DNA of 64,000 nt from Pseudomonas lundensis (GTDB lineage: Bacteria; Pseudomonadota; Gammaproteobacteria; Pseudomonadales; Pseudomonadaceae): assembly GCF_001042985.1 (NCBI RefSeq), contig NZ_JYKY01000002.1, positions 1 to 64,000 of the forward strand. The letters run 5' to 3'. The notes beneath the pieces were generated by a model. The model was given only the letters and a program-made list of their open reading frames with translations, made no database searches and had not been told where the DNA came from. Positions 17,563-25,635 of this stretch are shown here, one piece after another. Each line of letters opens with the position of its first letter. The first letter of the stretch is position 1. A program made the translations under genes and the position numbers.

Positions 17563-18672
17563 ATGCGTTCACTGGGAATAGGTCTGATCGGCACCGGCTT
17601 TATGGGGCGCGCCCATGCGCTGGCGTTCCGCAATGTCAGCGCAGCATTCGAACTGCCGGTGCACCTGCGCCTGGCTGCCGTGGCCGATGCAGACGCCGAA
17701 CGGGCGCAACAGTGCGCTTCGGCCTGGGGGTTTGAACGCGCCCGCAGCGACTGGCAGCAGTTAATCAGCGATCCCAAGGTCGACCTGGTGGCCATCACCA
17801 CCCCCAACCACTTGCATTTCCCCATGGCGATGGCTGCCATCGCGGCGGGCAAGGCCGTGTACTGCGAGAAGCCCCTGGCGGTCAGCCTGCAACAAGCCGA
17901 TGACATGCGTCAGGCCGCGCGGGCTGCAGGCGTGGTCACGCGGGTCGGTTACAACTACCAGCACAATCCGGTGTTGGTGCAGGCACGCGAAATGATCGCG
18001 CGAGGCGAGCTAGGGCGGCTCATCAGCTTTGCAGGGGAGTTCAGCGAAGACTTCATGGCCGACCCGGCCTTGCCCTGGTCATGGCGCTGCGAAGCCGAAC
18101 ATGCCGGGGGAGCGTTGGCAGATCTGGGCAGTCACGTGCTGGCCCTCGCCCGCTACCTGATGGGCGACGTCGAGGCGGTGTGCGCCGACAGCCAGACCGT
18201 CCACCCGCTGCGACCCGCCAGTCATACCGACCCGCGGCACACACCGATCCACGTGGACGACCAGACTCACGCGTTGTTGCGCTTTCGCAATGGCGCCCGC
18301 GGCAGCGTCAGCAGCAGTTGGCTCAAACACGGCTACAAAAACCACCTGAGCGTCGAAATCAGCGGCACCCTGGGCACGCTCAGGTTCGATCAGGAACGCC
18401 TGAACGAACTGCACGTGTGCCTGCAAGGACAATCAGGTTTCGAGCGCCGGCTGTCCGGCCCTGACTTGCCGGGCTATGCCGCCTTCAGCCCGGCGGCGGG
18501 GCATCAACTGGGTTACAACGAGCTGAAAACCCTCGAAGTCCACGCCGTGATTCAAGCCTGCGCCGGCGTGCCCGCCCCCGGCCCGGATTTCGAAGAAGCC
18601 TGGCAAGTGGAGCGCCTGGCCGCCGCCATCCGCCGCGCAGCACAGGAGCAGCGCTGGGTCAGCCTCGATTAA
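17563..18672 (+). CDS. Gfo/Idh/MocA family NAD(P)-dependent oxidoreductase
   Basis: 369 aa. The N-terminal Rossmann domain starts 'IGLIGTGFMGRAHALAF'; 'CEKPLAVSLQQADDM' carries the EKP lysine of the family, and 'GGALADLGSHVLALARYL' holds the D-x-x-x-H catalytic pair. Members oxidise or reduce cyclic polyols and sugars, or act on keto-intermediates. An AAGGAAG ribosome site precedes the ATG. It is transcribed towards the ipdC-like gene and overlaps its end by 4 nt. Its place in the island is unclear; action on a sugar-conjugated or cyclitol-like substrate is possible. Confidence 0.82.
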   Translation: MRSLGIGLIGTGFMGRAHALAFRNVSAAFELPVHLRLAAVADADAERAQQCASAWGFERARSDWQQLISDPKVDLVAITTPNHLHFPMAMAAIAAGKAVYCEKPLAVSLQQADDMRQAARAAGVVTRVGYNYQHNPVLVQAREMIARGELGRLISFAGEFSEDFMADPALPWSWRCEAEHAGGALADLGSHVLALARYLMGDVEAVCADSQTVHPLRPASHTDPRHTPIHVDDQTHALLRFRNGARGSVSSSWLKHGYKNHLSVEISGTLGTLRFDQERLNELHVCLQGQSGFERRLSGPDLPGYAAFSPAAGHQLGYNELKTLEVHAVIQACAGVPAPGPDFEEAWQVERLAAAIRRAAQEQRWVSLD

Positions 18673-19742
18673 CGGGGATACGGCGTGCTGACGGCCCGCA
18701 AACAGCGCTCAGCCTCCTGCGCCATCTCCTCAATCACCTGCTGGCAGCTTTTCAGCTCGCCAATCGCCGCCGCCACCTGTCCGCTGGGCAATATGCCTTC
18801 ATCCGGCACGCCGTCGACCATCGAGCGCTGTAAGAGCACCGGCTGGTTGGCGGCCATCACGGTTTGCGACAGCGCGCCGGGGTCTTCTTTGACCGACTGG
18901 GCAAACACCCCGAGCATGTGCCGCAGGCTCATGCCGGTCTGTTGCTTCCATTGCCAGGCACTGCCCAGCGCAATGCGTAAACGGCCAAACGCACTGGCAC
19001 GCTCCAGCCGGTTGATAAAGGCATTTTCAATCATCCGGTGACGCATGCCGTCCACGGCAGTGGTGACCCGAATCTGCTGCGGGTCGTTGACCTTGAGGTA
19101 ACGCTCCAGGGTCTGCACCGGCGTGGGGGATTCACGGGTCATGAGAAACCGCGTGCCCATGGCAACCCCCGCTGCACCGCACGCCAGCGCACTGGCCAGG
19201 CCGCGCCCGGTGGAGTAGCCGCCCGCGGCAATCACCGGCACCTGCACCGCATCCAGCACCTGTGGCAGCAAGATGGTGCCCGGTACGCCGCCGGTGTGGC
19301 CGCCGCCCTCGCCGCCCTGCACGGTGACCATGTCAGCGCCCAGTTCCACGGCCTTGATCGCATGCTTGAGGGCGCCCACCGTGGGAATGCACAACACCCC
19401 GGCGCGTTTGAAACGATCAATGGTCTGCAGGTCGGGACCGCGCCCATAACTCACCGCACGCAGGCGGTATTCAATGGCCAAGTCCACGCACTGCGCGGCA
19501 TTGTCCTGAAACATATGAAAGTTAAGACCGAAGTTGCTACCGCCCGTGGCCTCGATCACCCGTTGAATTTCACCCTCCAGTTGATCGGCAGCGATCGTCG
19601 CTCCGGCCAAAAAACCAAAGGCTCCCGCCTGGGTGCTGGCGATCACCAGATTAGCGTCCGCCACCCAGCCCATGGCGGTTTGCACAATCGGATAACGGCA
19701 GCCCAGCGCCTGGGTCAACGCCGTGTTCAGGTAGTCACTCAT
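18669..19742 (-). CDS. IpdC-like flavin-dependent reductase (nitronate monooxygenase superfamily)
   Basis: 357 aa TIM-barrel flavoprotein. It shares the mycobacterial IpdC pattern: 'PIVQTAMGWVADANLV' at the start, 'VQGGEGGGHTGG' around residue 145, 'VIAAGGYSTGRGLASALACGAAGVAMGTRFL' for FMN phosphate binding, and 'VDGMRHRMI' and 'MAANQPVLL' near the C-terminus. IpdC acts on CoA thioesters of the steroid C/D-ring remnant just before IpdAB ring opening. This gene ends the operon 23247-18669 and overlaps the preceding hydratase by 4 nt. Generic nitronate monooxygenase is the alternative, but the ipdAB neighbours make the steroid-type role more likely. Confidence 0.8.
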   Translation of the reverse strand: MSDYLNTALTQALGCRYPIVQTAMGWVADANLVIASTQAGAFGFLAGATIAADQLEGEIQRVIEATGGSNFGLNFHMFQDNAAQCVDLAIEYRLRAVSYGRGPDLQTIDRFKRAGVLCIPTVGALKHAIKAVELGADMVTVQGGEGGGHTGGVPGTILLPQVLDAVQVPVIAAGGYSTGRGLASALACGAAGVAMGTRFLMTRESPTPVQTLERYLKVNDPQQIRVTTAVDGMRHRMIENAFINRLERASAFGRLRIALGSAWQWKQQTGMSLRHMLGVFAQSVKEDPGALSQTVMAANQPVLLQRSMVDGVPDEGILPSGQVAAAIGELKSCQQVIEEMAQEAERCLRAVSTPYPR

Positions 19743-20644
19743 CGGCGTTCACCCGCAGCAGCCTTGTTGGCGTCGGCCATGGCCTTGGCATCGAAACCGC
19801 CCAGTTTGTCACCGGACAGCAGTTCGTTGTGGCTATGGGCGAAGTGATGCCACGCGAACACTGCGTCCATCGCCGTGCGCTTGCCCTGCAAGTCCTCGAC
19901 GTGGTTGATCGCTTGCTTGGTCAGGGCCAGCCCCATGCGCGGCTGCCGGGCGATGGCTGCGGCCAGCGCGTAGGTCCCGGCCTCCAGTTCCTCCCGGCTG
20001 AACAGGCGATTGACCATGCCCATTTGATAAGCACGCTCGGCGCTCATCCGGTCTCCGGTGAACAGAAATTCCTTGGCAATGCGCGGGTTGAGTTCGTACG
20101 GATGAGCGAAATACTCCACCCCCGGAATCCCCATGCGGACCACCGGGTCCTGGAAAAAAGCATCGTCACTGGCCACGATCAAATCGCACACCCAGGCCAG
20201 CATCAGCCCACCCGCAATACACGCGCCCTGCACCATGGCGATGGTCGGTTTGGGCACCTCGCGCCAGCGCCGGCACATGCCCAGGTAAACCTCCTGCTCG
20301 CGGGCATACAAATACTCCCCGCCGGGCTTGTTGGTGTGATCCCACCACAGGTGGGCACGCTCGAATGGCTTGTTGATGTCGCGCCCCGGCGTGCCGATGT
20401 CGTGCCCGGCCGAAAAGTGCTTGCCATTGGCCCGCAGCACGATGACCTTGACCGCGTCATCGTTGACCGCACGCCTGAACGCATCGTCCAGTGCATAGGT
20501 CATTTGCGAGTTCTGCGCGTTGTTCACCGTCGGCCGGTTCAGCGTCACACTGGCCACGCCCTCGACCACCGCGTACAACACCGGCTCATCGGTTTCATAC
20601 ACAGCGCTGTCAACGCGCTGCACAAATTCACTGTCGATGCTCAT
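19739..20644 (-). CDS. Enoyl-CoA hydratase/isomerase family protein
   Basis: 301 aa crotonase-fold protein. 'ANGKHFSAGHDIGTPG' forms the first oxyanion-hole segment and 'MVQGACIAGGLMLAWVCDLIVAS' the second. 'DPVVRMGIPGVEYFAHP' carries an acidic candidate for catalysis. It would hydrate, hydrolyse or isomerise a CoA ester, in the position taken by EchA20 in the mycobacterial ipd cluster, although it is longer and looks like a different crotonase branch. Its stop overlaps the IpdC-like start by 4 nt and the ipdB-like gene ends 17 nt before it, so it belongs to the same operon. Confidence 0.82.
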   Translation of the reverse strand: MSIDSEFVQRVDSAVYETDEPVLYAVVEGVASVTLNRPTVNNAQNSQMTYALDDAFRRAVNDDAVKVIVLRANGKHFSAGHDIGTPGRDINKPFERAHLWWDHTNKPGGEYLYAREQEVYLGMCRRWREVPKPTIAMVQGACIAGGLMLAWVCDLIVASDDAFFQDPVVRMGIPGVEYFAHPYELNPRIAKEFLFTGDRMSAERAYQMGMVNRLFSREELEAGTYALAAAIARQPRMGLALTKQAINHVEDLQGKRTAMDAVFAWHHFAHSHNELLSGDKLGGFDAKAMADANKAAAGERR

Positions 20645-20661
20645 AAGAGTGATCCTTGGCG

Positions 20662-21459
20662 TCAGGCCTGACGGATGCCGGGCGGATTGCCCTTGAGCGC
20701 AGCAGCGCGGTAGTCATGGGGGTCGAGCCGGCGGATCAACGCCAACTGCTCGGCGGTCGGGGCCACGGTGGGGTGCAGGTCGGCCGCCTTGAGCAGCGGG
20801 AAGCCGGTGTTTTCCTGCACCTGTTCGAAACGCACGCCCGGGTGCAGCGAACGCACCTGCGCGGCCCGCTGTGGGCCGCCGAAATCCATGACGCACAGGT
20901 CGGTCACGATCAGGCGGATGTCCATCAGGTCGCGGCGCATGCCCGGTTCCCAACGCGCGTCGTTAAACCCCACGCCCGACACCATGTCCACCTCGCCCCC
21001 GACAAACGCCCGGGTGTTGTGGGCGGGGATGAAGAATGAGTTGAGGTGATTGATGCTGTTGCCGGGCAAGCCGCGCACGCCCAGCATCGCCACTTTGGGT
21101 GTGTGGTAATCACCGATGCACGACAGGTTGGTCTGACCCCAGCGGTCCACTTGCGTCGGGCCGATCATGGCATGGCGACGACCGCCCCAGACGCATTCGA
21201 ACACCCGCTCAAATGACAGGTAACCCGAATAGCGCGGCTCAACATCACCGCGAGGGCCCAACGGGATCGGTTCTTCCACCAGAAACGCTTCACTGTCGGT
21301 CATCAACAGTTCAGGGCTGTGGGTCATTTTGGCCAGGCTGGCCGCCAGACGCGGGATCACCCCGAGCCCCGAGGCAATCACTTCGCCGTTGCCGCGCCAG
21401 GCTTCAGAGGCGGCCACAATCAGCAGTTCAGCCAGGGAAAATTCGCAATCAGCAGACAT
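20662..21459 (-). CDS. ipdB: IpdB-like CoA-transferase-fold ring-opening hydrolase, beta subunit
   Basis: 265 aa. The start is the ATG at 21459, because AAGGAG lies 7 nt upstream; an ATG two codons earlier is only 1 nt from it. It resembles mycobacterial IpdB: 'LLMTDSEAFLVEEPIPLG', 'GRRHAMIGPTQVDRWGQTN', 'LGVRGLPGNSINH' and 'VMDFGGPQRAAQVRSLHPGV'. IpdAB uses the class I CoA-transferase fold to hydrolyse a carbon-carbon bond in a cyclic beta-diketone CoA ester, opening the last steroid ring. The ribosome site overlaps the end of the ipdA-like gene, so expression is coupled. A 3-oxoacid CoA-transferase would be the default automated name. Confidence 0.82.
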   Translation of the reverse strand: MSADCEFSLAELLIVAASEAWRGNGEVIASGLGVIPRLAASLAKMTHSPELLMTDSEAFLVEEPIPLGPRGDVEPRYSGYLSFERVFECVWGGRRHAMIGPTQVDRWGQTNLSCIGDYHTPKVAMLGVRGLPGNSINHLNSFFIPAHNTRAFVGGEVDMVSGVGFNDARWEPGMRRDLMDIRLIVTDLCVMDFGGPQRAAQVRSLHPGVRFEQVQENTGFPLLKAADLHPTVAPTAEQLALIRRLDPHDYRAAALKGNPPGIRQA

Positions 21460-21470
21460 ATTCATGCTCC

Positions 21471-22346
21471 TTAAAACACGGGCAGCGGCAATGCGCTCAG
21501 CCGATCGACACCGCCATTGCTGGCCTGATAAGCGCTTTCGCCGGGGGTCACGAACTCGGCCACATAGGCGGCCCAGCCACCGTCTTGGGCCGCGCTGGCG
21601 CTGTAGCGCTTCAAGTGACTCAAGTCCCAGCCGTAATCGGACGGGCACGAGGTCGGGTGCGCACCAAAGGGCGCGTGCACCACACCCGTCACCAGATAAC
21701 GTTCAAACGTGTTGAACCGCGCCTGCTGCGCGTCCAGGCTCAGGCGCTCTTCGAGCCGTTCGCACGAGACAAAACACTGTTTGGCGGCACGGGCATACAA
21801 GTGGTCGAAGTACGGGTCAGGCCCGGTCACCAAGGTGTTGCCCAGGCGGTCGGCCACGTTGACGTGCAAGAACGCGATGTCGAGGTTCAGGGCAGGCATG
21901 GCCAGCATCACTTCGCCATCGTCATAGGGCGATTGCACCTGTTTGATCTCGGGGTTGAGCCGCGTGACATCGGTGGCCAGGCCGCAGCGGGTCGGCAAGA
22001 ACGGCAGGCGCATGCCCGCCGCCCGCAGCCCCCATTGCAACATGCCCTCGTCAAGTTCCATCAGTTGCAACCCGCCCGCTTCGCGCGCCTTGCGAAAGTG
22101 GGCTTCCAGCGGGATGGCGTCCAGGGTGGCAAAGCCAAACACCAGTTTCTTGACCTTGCCCGCGGCGCAGAGCATCCCGACTTCGGGGCCACCATAGGCG
22201 ACCACGGTCAGGTCCTTGACGTCCGAGCGCAGGATTTCACGCACGATGGCCATCGGCTTGCGCCGTGGGCCCCAACCGCCGAACCCGATGGTCATGCCAT
22301 CGCGTAATTGGCCGACCACATCGGCCGCTGTCATTTGCTTGTTCAT
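21471..22346 (-). CDS. ipdA: IpdA-like CoA-transferase-fold ring-opening hydrolase, alpha subunit
   Basis: 291 aa from the ATG at 22346 (AAGGAG 6 nt upstream); frame-open sequence further upstream overlaps the dioxygenase gene and is not coding. The length matches mycobacterial IpdA (about 292). Shared segments include 'GWGPRRKPMAIVREILRSDV', 'DLTVVAYGGPEVGMLCAAGKVKK', 'MLQWGLRAAGMRLPFLPTR' and 'GPDPYFDHLYARAA'. With IpdB it should form the heteromeric hydrolase that opens a bicyclic or monocyclic beta-diketone. It is the second gene of the operon starting at the extradiol dioxygenase. Confidence 0.83.
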   Translation of the reverse strand: MNKQMTAADVVGQLRDGMTIGFGGWGPRRKPMAIVREILRSDVKDLTVVAYGGPEVGMLCAAGKVKKLVFGFATLDAIPLEAHFRKAREAGGLQLMELDEGMLQWGLRAAGMRLPFLPTRCGLATDVTRLNPEIKQVQSPYDDGEVMLAMPALNLDIAFLHVNVADRLGNTLVTGPDPYFDHLYARAAKQCFVSCERLEERLSLDAQQARFNTFERYLVTGVVHAPFGAHPTSCPSDYGWDLSHLKRYSASAAQDGGWAAYVAEFVTPGESAYQASNGGVDRLSALPLPVF

Positions 22347-22356
22347 CTCACGCTCC

Positions 22357-23247
22357 TTACTGCTGGCCGACTGAAAAGTCGTGCCCCCAGAGGCTGACCC
22401 GGGTGAATTCGAAGGCGCTGTGCGCCTGCCAGTCCACCAGCAGGCCGCCATAGCCGTACTCAAGGTCAAAACCCGACGGGGTTTTCATGTAAAAAGAGGT
22501 CATCCGGTCATTCAGGTGCTGGCCCAGCGTGGCCGACAACGGCACGTCATGGGCCAGGCGCCGGTCGTGGGCGCGGCCGACTTCGGTCATGTTGTCGACC
22601 TCGACCATGACGTGCACACAGCCCGATGGCACCGGGTACTCCGCCAGCGCCAAACTGTGATGGCGGCTGTTTTTGCAATGCAGAAAGTGAATCCGGATCG
22701 GCGGCGCCGAAGGGTCGGGCCGGAAGTTGAAGATGTCCGACAGCTCAAACCCGAGCACGTCCTTGGCAAAGGCCAGGGTCGCATCGAAGTTCGGCGCGGG
22801 CAGCACCGTGTGGCCCAGGCCCATGTCACCGGTGATAAAGCGCGGCACGCCTTGAGGCGACACAAAAGGCTGGCAATCGGAACGATGGCCCCAGCTCAAC
22901 TCGTGGCGATTGCCTGACGGGTCGGTGACGTGGACCAGCGCTTGCACGCCCCGTTGTTCGCACTGCTCGGCACTGCCCTGACGCCAGCTGACATCGGCCT
23001 GATTGAGGGTGGCGATGGCGGCGTTGAACGCCGCTTCGTTGCCCAGCTCCCAGCCGGACGCCACATAACGCGCCTCGTCACCGGGCACGATCAGCATGCG
23101 AAACGGACGCTCGTCCATCTTCACGTACAGCCCGCCCGAGGGGGCTGGCGTCACCATCATGCCCAGCACATCCTCGGCATAACGCTGCCACGCAACGGGA
23201 TCGGGGGACTGTGCAACGAAGTAGCTCAAACCGCGAATGTCGATCAT
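22357..23247 (-). CDS. Type I extradiol ring-cleavage dioxygenase (VOC fold, HsaC/BphC-like)
   Basis: 296 aa, two vicinal-oxygen-chelate modules. The Fe(II) ligands expected in the BphC/HsaC family are all present at the right places: His146 in 'GHTVLPAP', His212 in 'VHVMVEVDNM', Glu263 in 'FDLEYGYGG'. The enzyme should cleave a catechol ring next to the hydroxyls (meta cleavage); the product would go to the hydrolase encoded at 35272. It is the first gene of the operon 23247-18669 and lies 38 nt downstream of a -10-like hexamer following the shared 20-bp motif. The substrate is probably a substituted polycyclic catechol. Confidence 0.88.
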   Translation of the reverse strand: MIDIRGLSYFVAQSPDPVAWQRYAEDVLGMMVTPAPSGGLYVKMDERPFRMLIVPGDEARYVASGWELGNEAAFNAAIATLNQADVSWRQGSAEQCEQRGVQALVHVTDPSGNRHELSWGHRSDCQPFVSPQGVPRFITGDMGLGHTVLPAPNFDATLAFAKDVLGFELSDIFNFRPDPSAPPIRIHFLHCKNSRHHSLALAEYPVPSGCVHVMVEVDNMTEVGRAHDRRLAHDVPLSATLGQHLNDRMTSFYMKTPSGFDLEYGYGGLLVDWQAHSAFEFTRVSLWGHDFSVGQQ

Positions 23248-23284
23248 GCCTGCTCCTCAACGCCTGTCTGTAGTGGCTGAGGGG

Positions 23285-23330
23285 AGTATGGGAAGGAAGG
23301 GAGCGGGGATCATCGTCCGTTGAGACTAAC
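23285..23330 (-). promoter_or_regulatory. Island regulon motif, copy 1, with -10-like hexamer
   Basis: Read on the minus strand, GTTAGTCTCAACGGACGATG (23330-23311) is followed after 20 nt by CATACT (23290-23285), upstream of the dioxygenase operon. The same motif lies before the other two operons of the island (33728-33709 minus, 33841-33860 plus). The position just upstream of a weak -35 region fits an activator site. No regulator is identified. Confidence 0.7.
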
Positions 23331-23400
23331 GGGCGCCGAGGGGGGCGTCGTTGCCCGGCACACAGGCTGCGCGCCGGGCAATGACGACGGTGCAAGAGGT

Positions 23401-24354
23401 TTACATGTACAGGATCACCAGCTCGTTGATGACCGAGGGCCGCTCGTTGCCCAGTACATGGGTATTGAGTTCAAGGGTGAGTTGGGTGCCACTTTTGACC
23501 TTCTCCACCTTCTTGACCCGCGCCCGCGCATGAATGGTGGCCCCGGCGGGCACCGGCGACGGGAAGCGCAAGCGGTCCGATCCGTAATTGACCATATTGC
23601 TGAACCCGGTGATCTCGTAACCCAGGTTCAGGTGCATCCGCGATTGCAGGATCTGCACCAGCGCGCCGTGGGCAATGGTGCCGCCGAACGGGCTCTGTTT
23701 GCGCGCCCGCTCCGGGTCGGTGTGAATCCAGTAATCATCGCCGGACAACTGCGCAAAGGCGTCAATCAGCGCCTGATCGACAATCACCTGATTGCTCCAC
23801 GGGCTGAACGTTTCGCTGACCAACCCCTGCAAGGCTGCGTCATCGCTCAGCGCGATCTGGCGCACCGCGGCACGGGCCGGTTCCACAGGCGCAGGCTGCT
23901 CGACGCCAGGCCGTTGCCTGAGCCCGGCCGCGTCCTTGTCCACGCCGGTAAAGCGCAGCAGGCGATTGCCCTGGGCGTCCACTTCTGCAAACACCGGCCG
24001 CAGGCGCATGCCGATGCTGACTTCAGACGCCTCCAGCCCCACCAGGTTGGTGTTCATGCGTACGCCCTGATCCAGCTCGACCACGGCCAGCATCTGCGGC
24101 ATTTCGTCAGCGAAATCCGGCAGCGTCGGGATGCGGGTCACGGTAAAGCTGTACAGGGTGGCCTCGCCGCTGACTTCCCGCCAGCTCAGGTCGTGGGCCA
24201 GGCACGCCGGGCAATGCCGACGCGGGTAAAACACCCACTGGCCGCACGGGTTGCACTGTTGTATCAGCACGCGCTCGGCTTTGAGACCTTCCCAGAACGG
24301 CGCGGAAATTTCGGTCGGCACGGGCATTGGTTTGTTATTGGACATTGGATTCAT
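23401..24354 (-). CDS. DUF35 OB-fold zinc protein fused to a MaoC-like hydratase
   Basis: 317 aa in two parts. Residues about 15-145 form a DUF35 module: a rubredoxin-like zinc site (CNPCG and CPAC) and an OB-fold ('GEATLYSFTVTRIP'). Residues about 175-317 form a MaoC/hot-dog hydratase with 'DDYWIHTDPERARKQSPFGGTIAHGALV', the family's Asp/His motif. In mycobacterial steroid side-chain catabolism a MaoC-DUF35 protein (ChsH2) hydrates an enoyl-CoA and binds the Ltp2 aldolase; here the domain order is reversed. The ATG overlaps the stop of the upstream thiolase gene, the expected partner. Its role is probably hydration followed by retro-aldol chain removal (inference). Confidence 0.82.
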   Translation of the reverse strand: MNPMSNNKPMPVPTEISAPFWEGLKAERVLIQQCNPCGQWVFYPRRHCPACLAHDLSWREVSGEATLYSFTVTRIPTLPDFADEMPQMLAVVELDQGVRMNTNLVGLEASEVSIGMRLRPVFAEVDAQGNRLLRFTGVDKDAAGLRQRPGVEQPAPVEPARAAVRQIALSDDAALQGLVSETFSPWSNQVIVDQALIDAFAQLSGDDYWIHTDPERARKQSPFGGTIAHGALVQILQSRMHLNLGYEITGFSNMVNYGSDRLRFPSPVPAGATIHARARVKKVEKVKSGTQLTLELNTHVLGNERPSVINELVILYM

Positions 24355-25562
24355 GCTCCCTGAAGTATCAGCGCGCCCTGCTCGCTCATCACACCGCCGG
24401 TGCCTGAGACGTAGACGGTGTCACAGCGTTTGAGTTGTCGCTCACCCGCCGCCCCGGCGATTTGCGTAACGGCCTCGATCACCTGGCTCATGCCGCCCGC
24501 CGACCCGGCCTGACCGAAACTCAACTGGCCGCCATGGGTGTTCATGGGGAAGTCGCCGCGCCAGGTCAAATCATGTTCGCGCACAAAATTCATGCCCTCG
24601 CCCTTGCCGCAGAAACCGGCATCTTCGAGGGTCAACAGCGCGGTGATGGTGTAGCAGTCGTAGATTTGCGCGGCGTCCACGTCCCCGGGTTTAAGCCCGG
24701 CCATGTTGAACGCCCGCTGCGACGCCGGGCCGATCGGGGTATGGACCATGTCTTGGGCGTAGGACGGCGACTTGAATGCCAAGTGTTCACCGAACCCGGT
24801 GATAAACGAGGGCCGCTTGCGAGCCCGGGCCGCGACTTCTTTGGACGCAATAATCATCGCGGCGCCACCGGCCACCGGCATGACGATCTCCAGCACGTGC
24901 AGCGGATCGGCAACCTTTTTGCTCGCCAGCACCTGCTCGATGGTCAGCGGCTGGCCATAAAACATCGCCTGCGGGTTGTATTGCGCATTGGTGCGTTGGT
25001 CTACCGCGATCTTGGCCAACGCCCGCGGGTCGTACCCGTATTGCGCGCCATAGCGCTGGGCGATCATGGCGTAACCGGTGTTTTGACCCATGTGGCCATA
25101 GGGCAAATCGAACTCTGCTTCGGGCGCCCCAAATGCCGTGCTGTGGCCGCCAAAGCGCATGGCCCGGGCCATCCAGCTTGGGTCTTCGTCCGGGCCCATG
25201 GGCGCCATGCGCGCCGGCAGCACGCACAACACCGCCTGACACAACCCCAACTCAATGGCCGCGGCGGCGCGCCACACCATGCCCACCGAGGTGCAGCCGC
25301 CCAAGTCCACCACTTCAGCGAAGTTCAGTTTGAGCCCCAGGTATTCGGCCGCCATGGCGGGCACGAACACCGACGCCTCATGAAACTGCGGGCCGTTGAT
25401 CACCAGCCCGTCAAGGTCACTGGCCTGTAGCCCTGCGTCCCGCAAGGCCTGGGCCGCCAGGTCCGCCACTTGCTCCAGGTGGAACATGCGTGGGGCCGTG
25501 GCGTATTTTTCCGGTTTGTACTGCGCGCTGCCGACAATGGCCGCATGACCTTTAAGACCCAT
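24351..25562 (-). CDS. SCP-x/Ltp2-type thiolase-like protein (probable aldolase)
   Basis: 403 aa thiolase fold. A cysteine sits in 'VDLGGCTSVGMVWRAAAAIE' near residue 93. The C-terminal part has 'NTHGGQLSFGQAGSAGGMSQVIEAV' and 'VSGTGGVMSEQGALIL', as in the SCP-x/lipid-transfer-protein branch. Members such as Ltp2 do not condense but cleave beta-hydroxyacyl-CoAs together with a DUF35 partner. The DUF35-MaoC fusion is encoded immediately downstream with a 4-nt overlap, which supports that role. Degradative thiolysis by the same protein remains possible. Confidence 0.82.
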   Translation of the reverse strand: MGLKGHAAIVGSAQYKPEKYATAPRMFHLEQVADLAAQALRDAGLQASDLDGLVINGPQFHEASVFVPAMAAEYLGLKLNFAEVVDLGGCTSVGMVWRAAAAIELGLCQAVLCVLPARMAPMGPDEDPSWMARAMRFGGHSTAFGAPEAEFDLPYGHMGQNTGYAMIAQRYGAQYGYDPRALAKIAVDQRTNAQYNPQAMFYGQPLTIEQVLASKKVADPLHVLEIVMPVAGGAAMIIASKEVAARARKRPSFITGFGEHLAFKSPSYAQDMVHTPIGPASQRAFNMAGLKPGDVDAAQIYDCYTITALLTLEDAGFCGKGEGMNFVREHDLTWRGDFPMNTHGGQLSFGQAGSAGGMSQVIEAVTQIAGAAGERQLKRCDTVYVSGTGGVMSEQGALILQGA

Positions 25563-25635
25563 GGGTTTCTCTCTTTATGTCGAATGCTGGGCCCTGCCCA
25601 CGCTGCGCGATGCAGCGAGGACAGGGACGAAGGGC

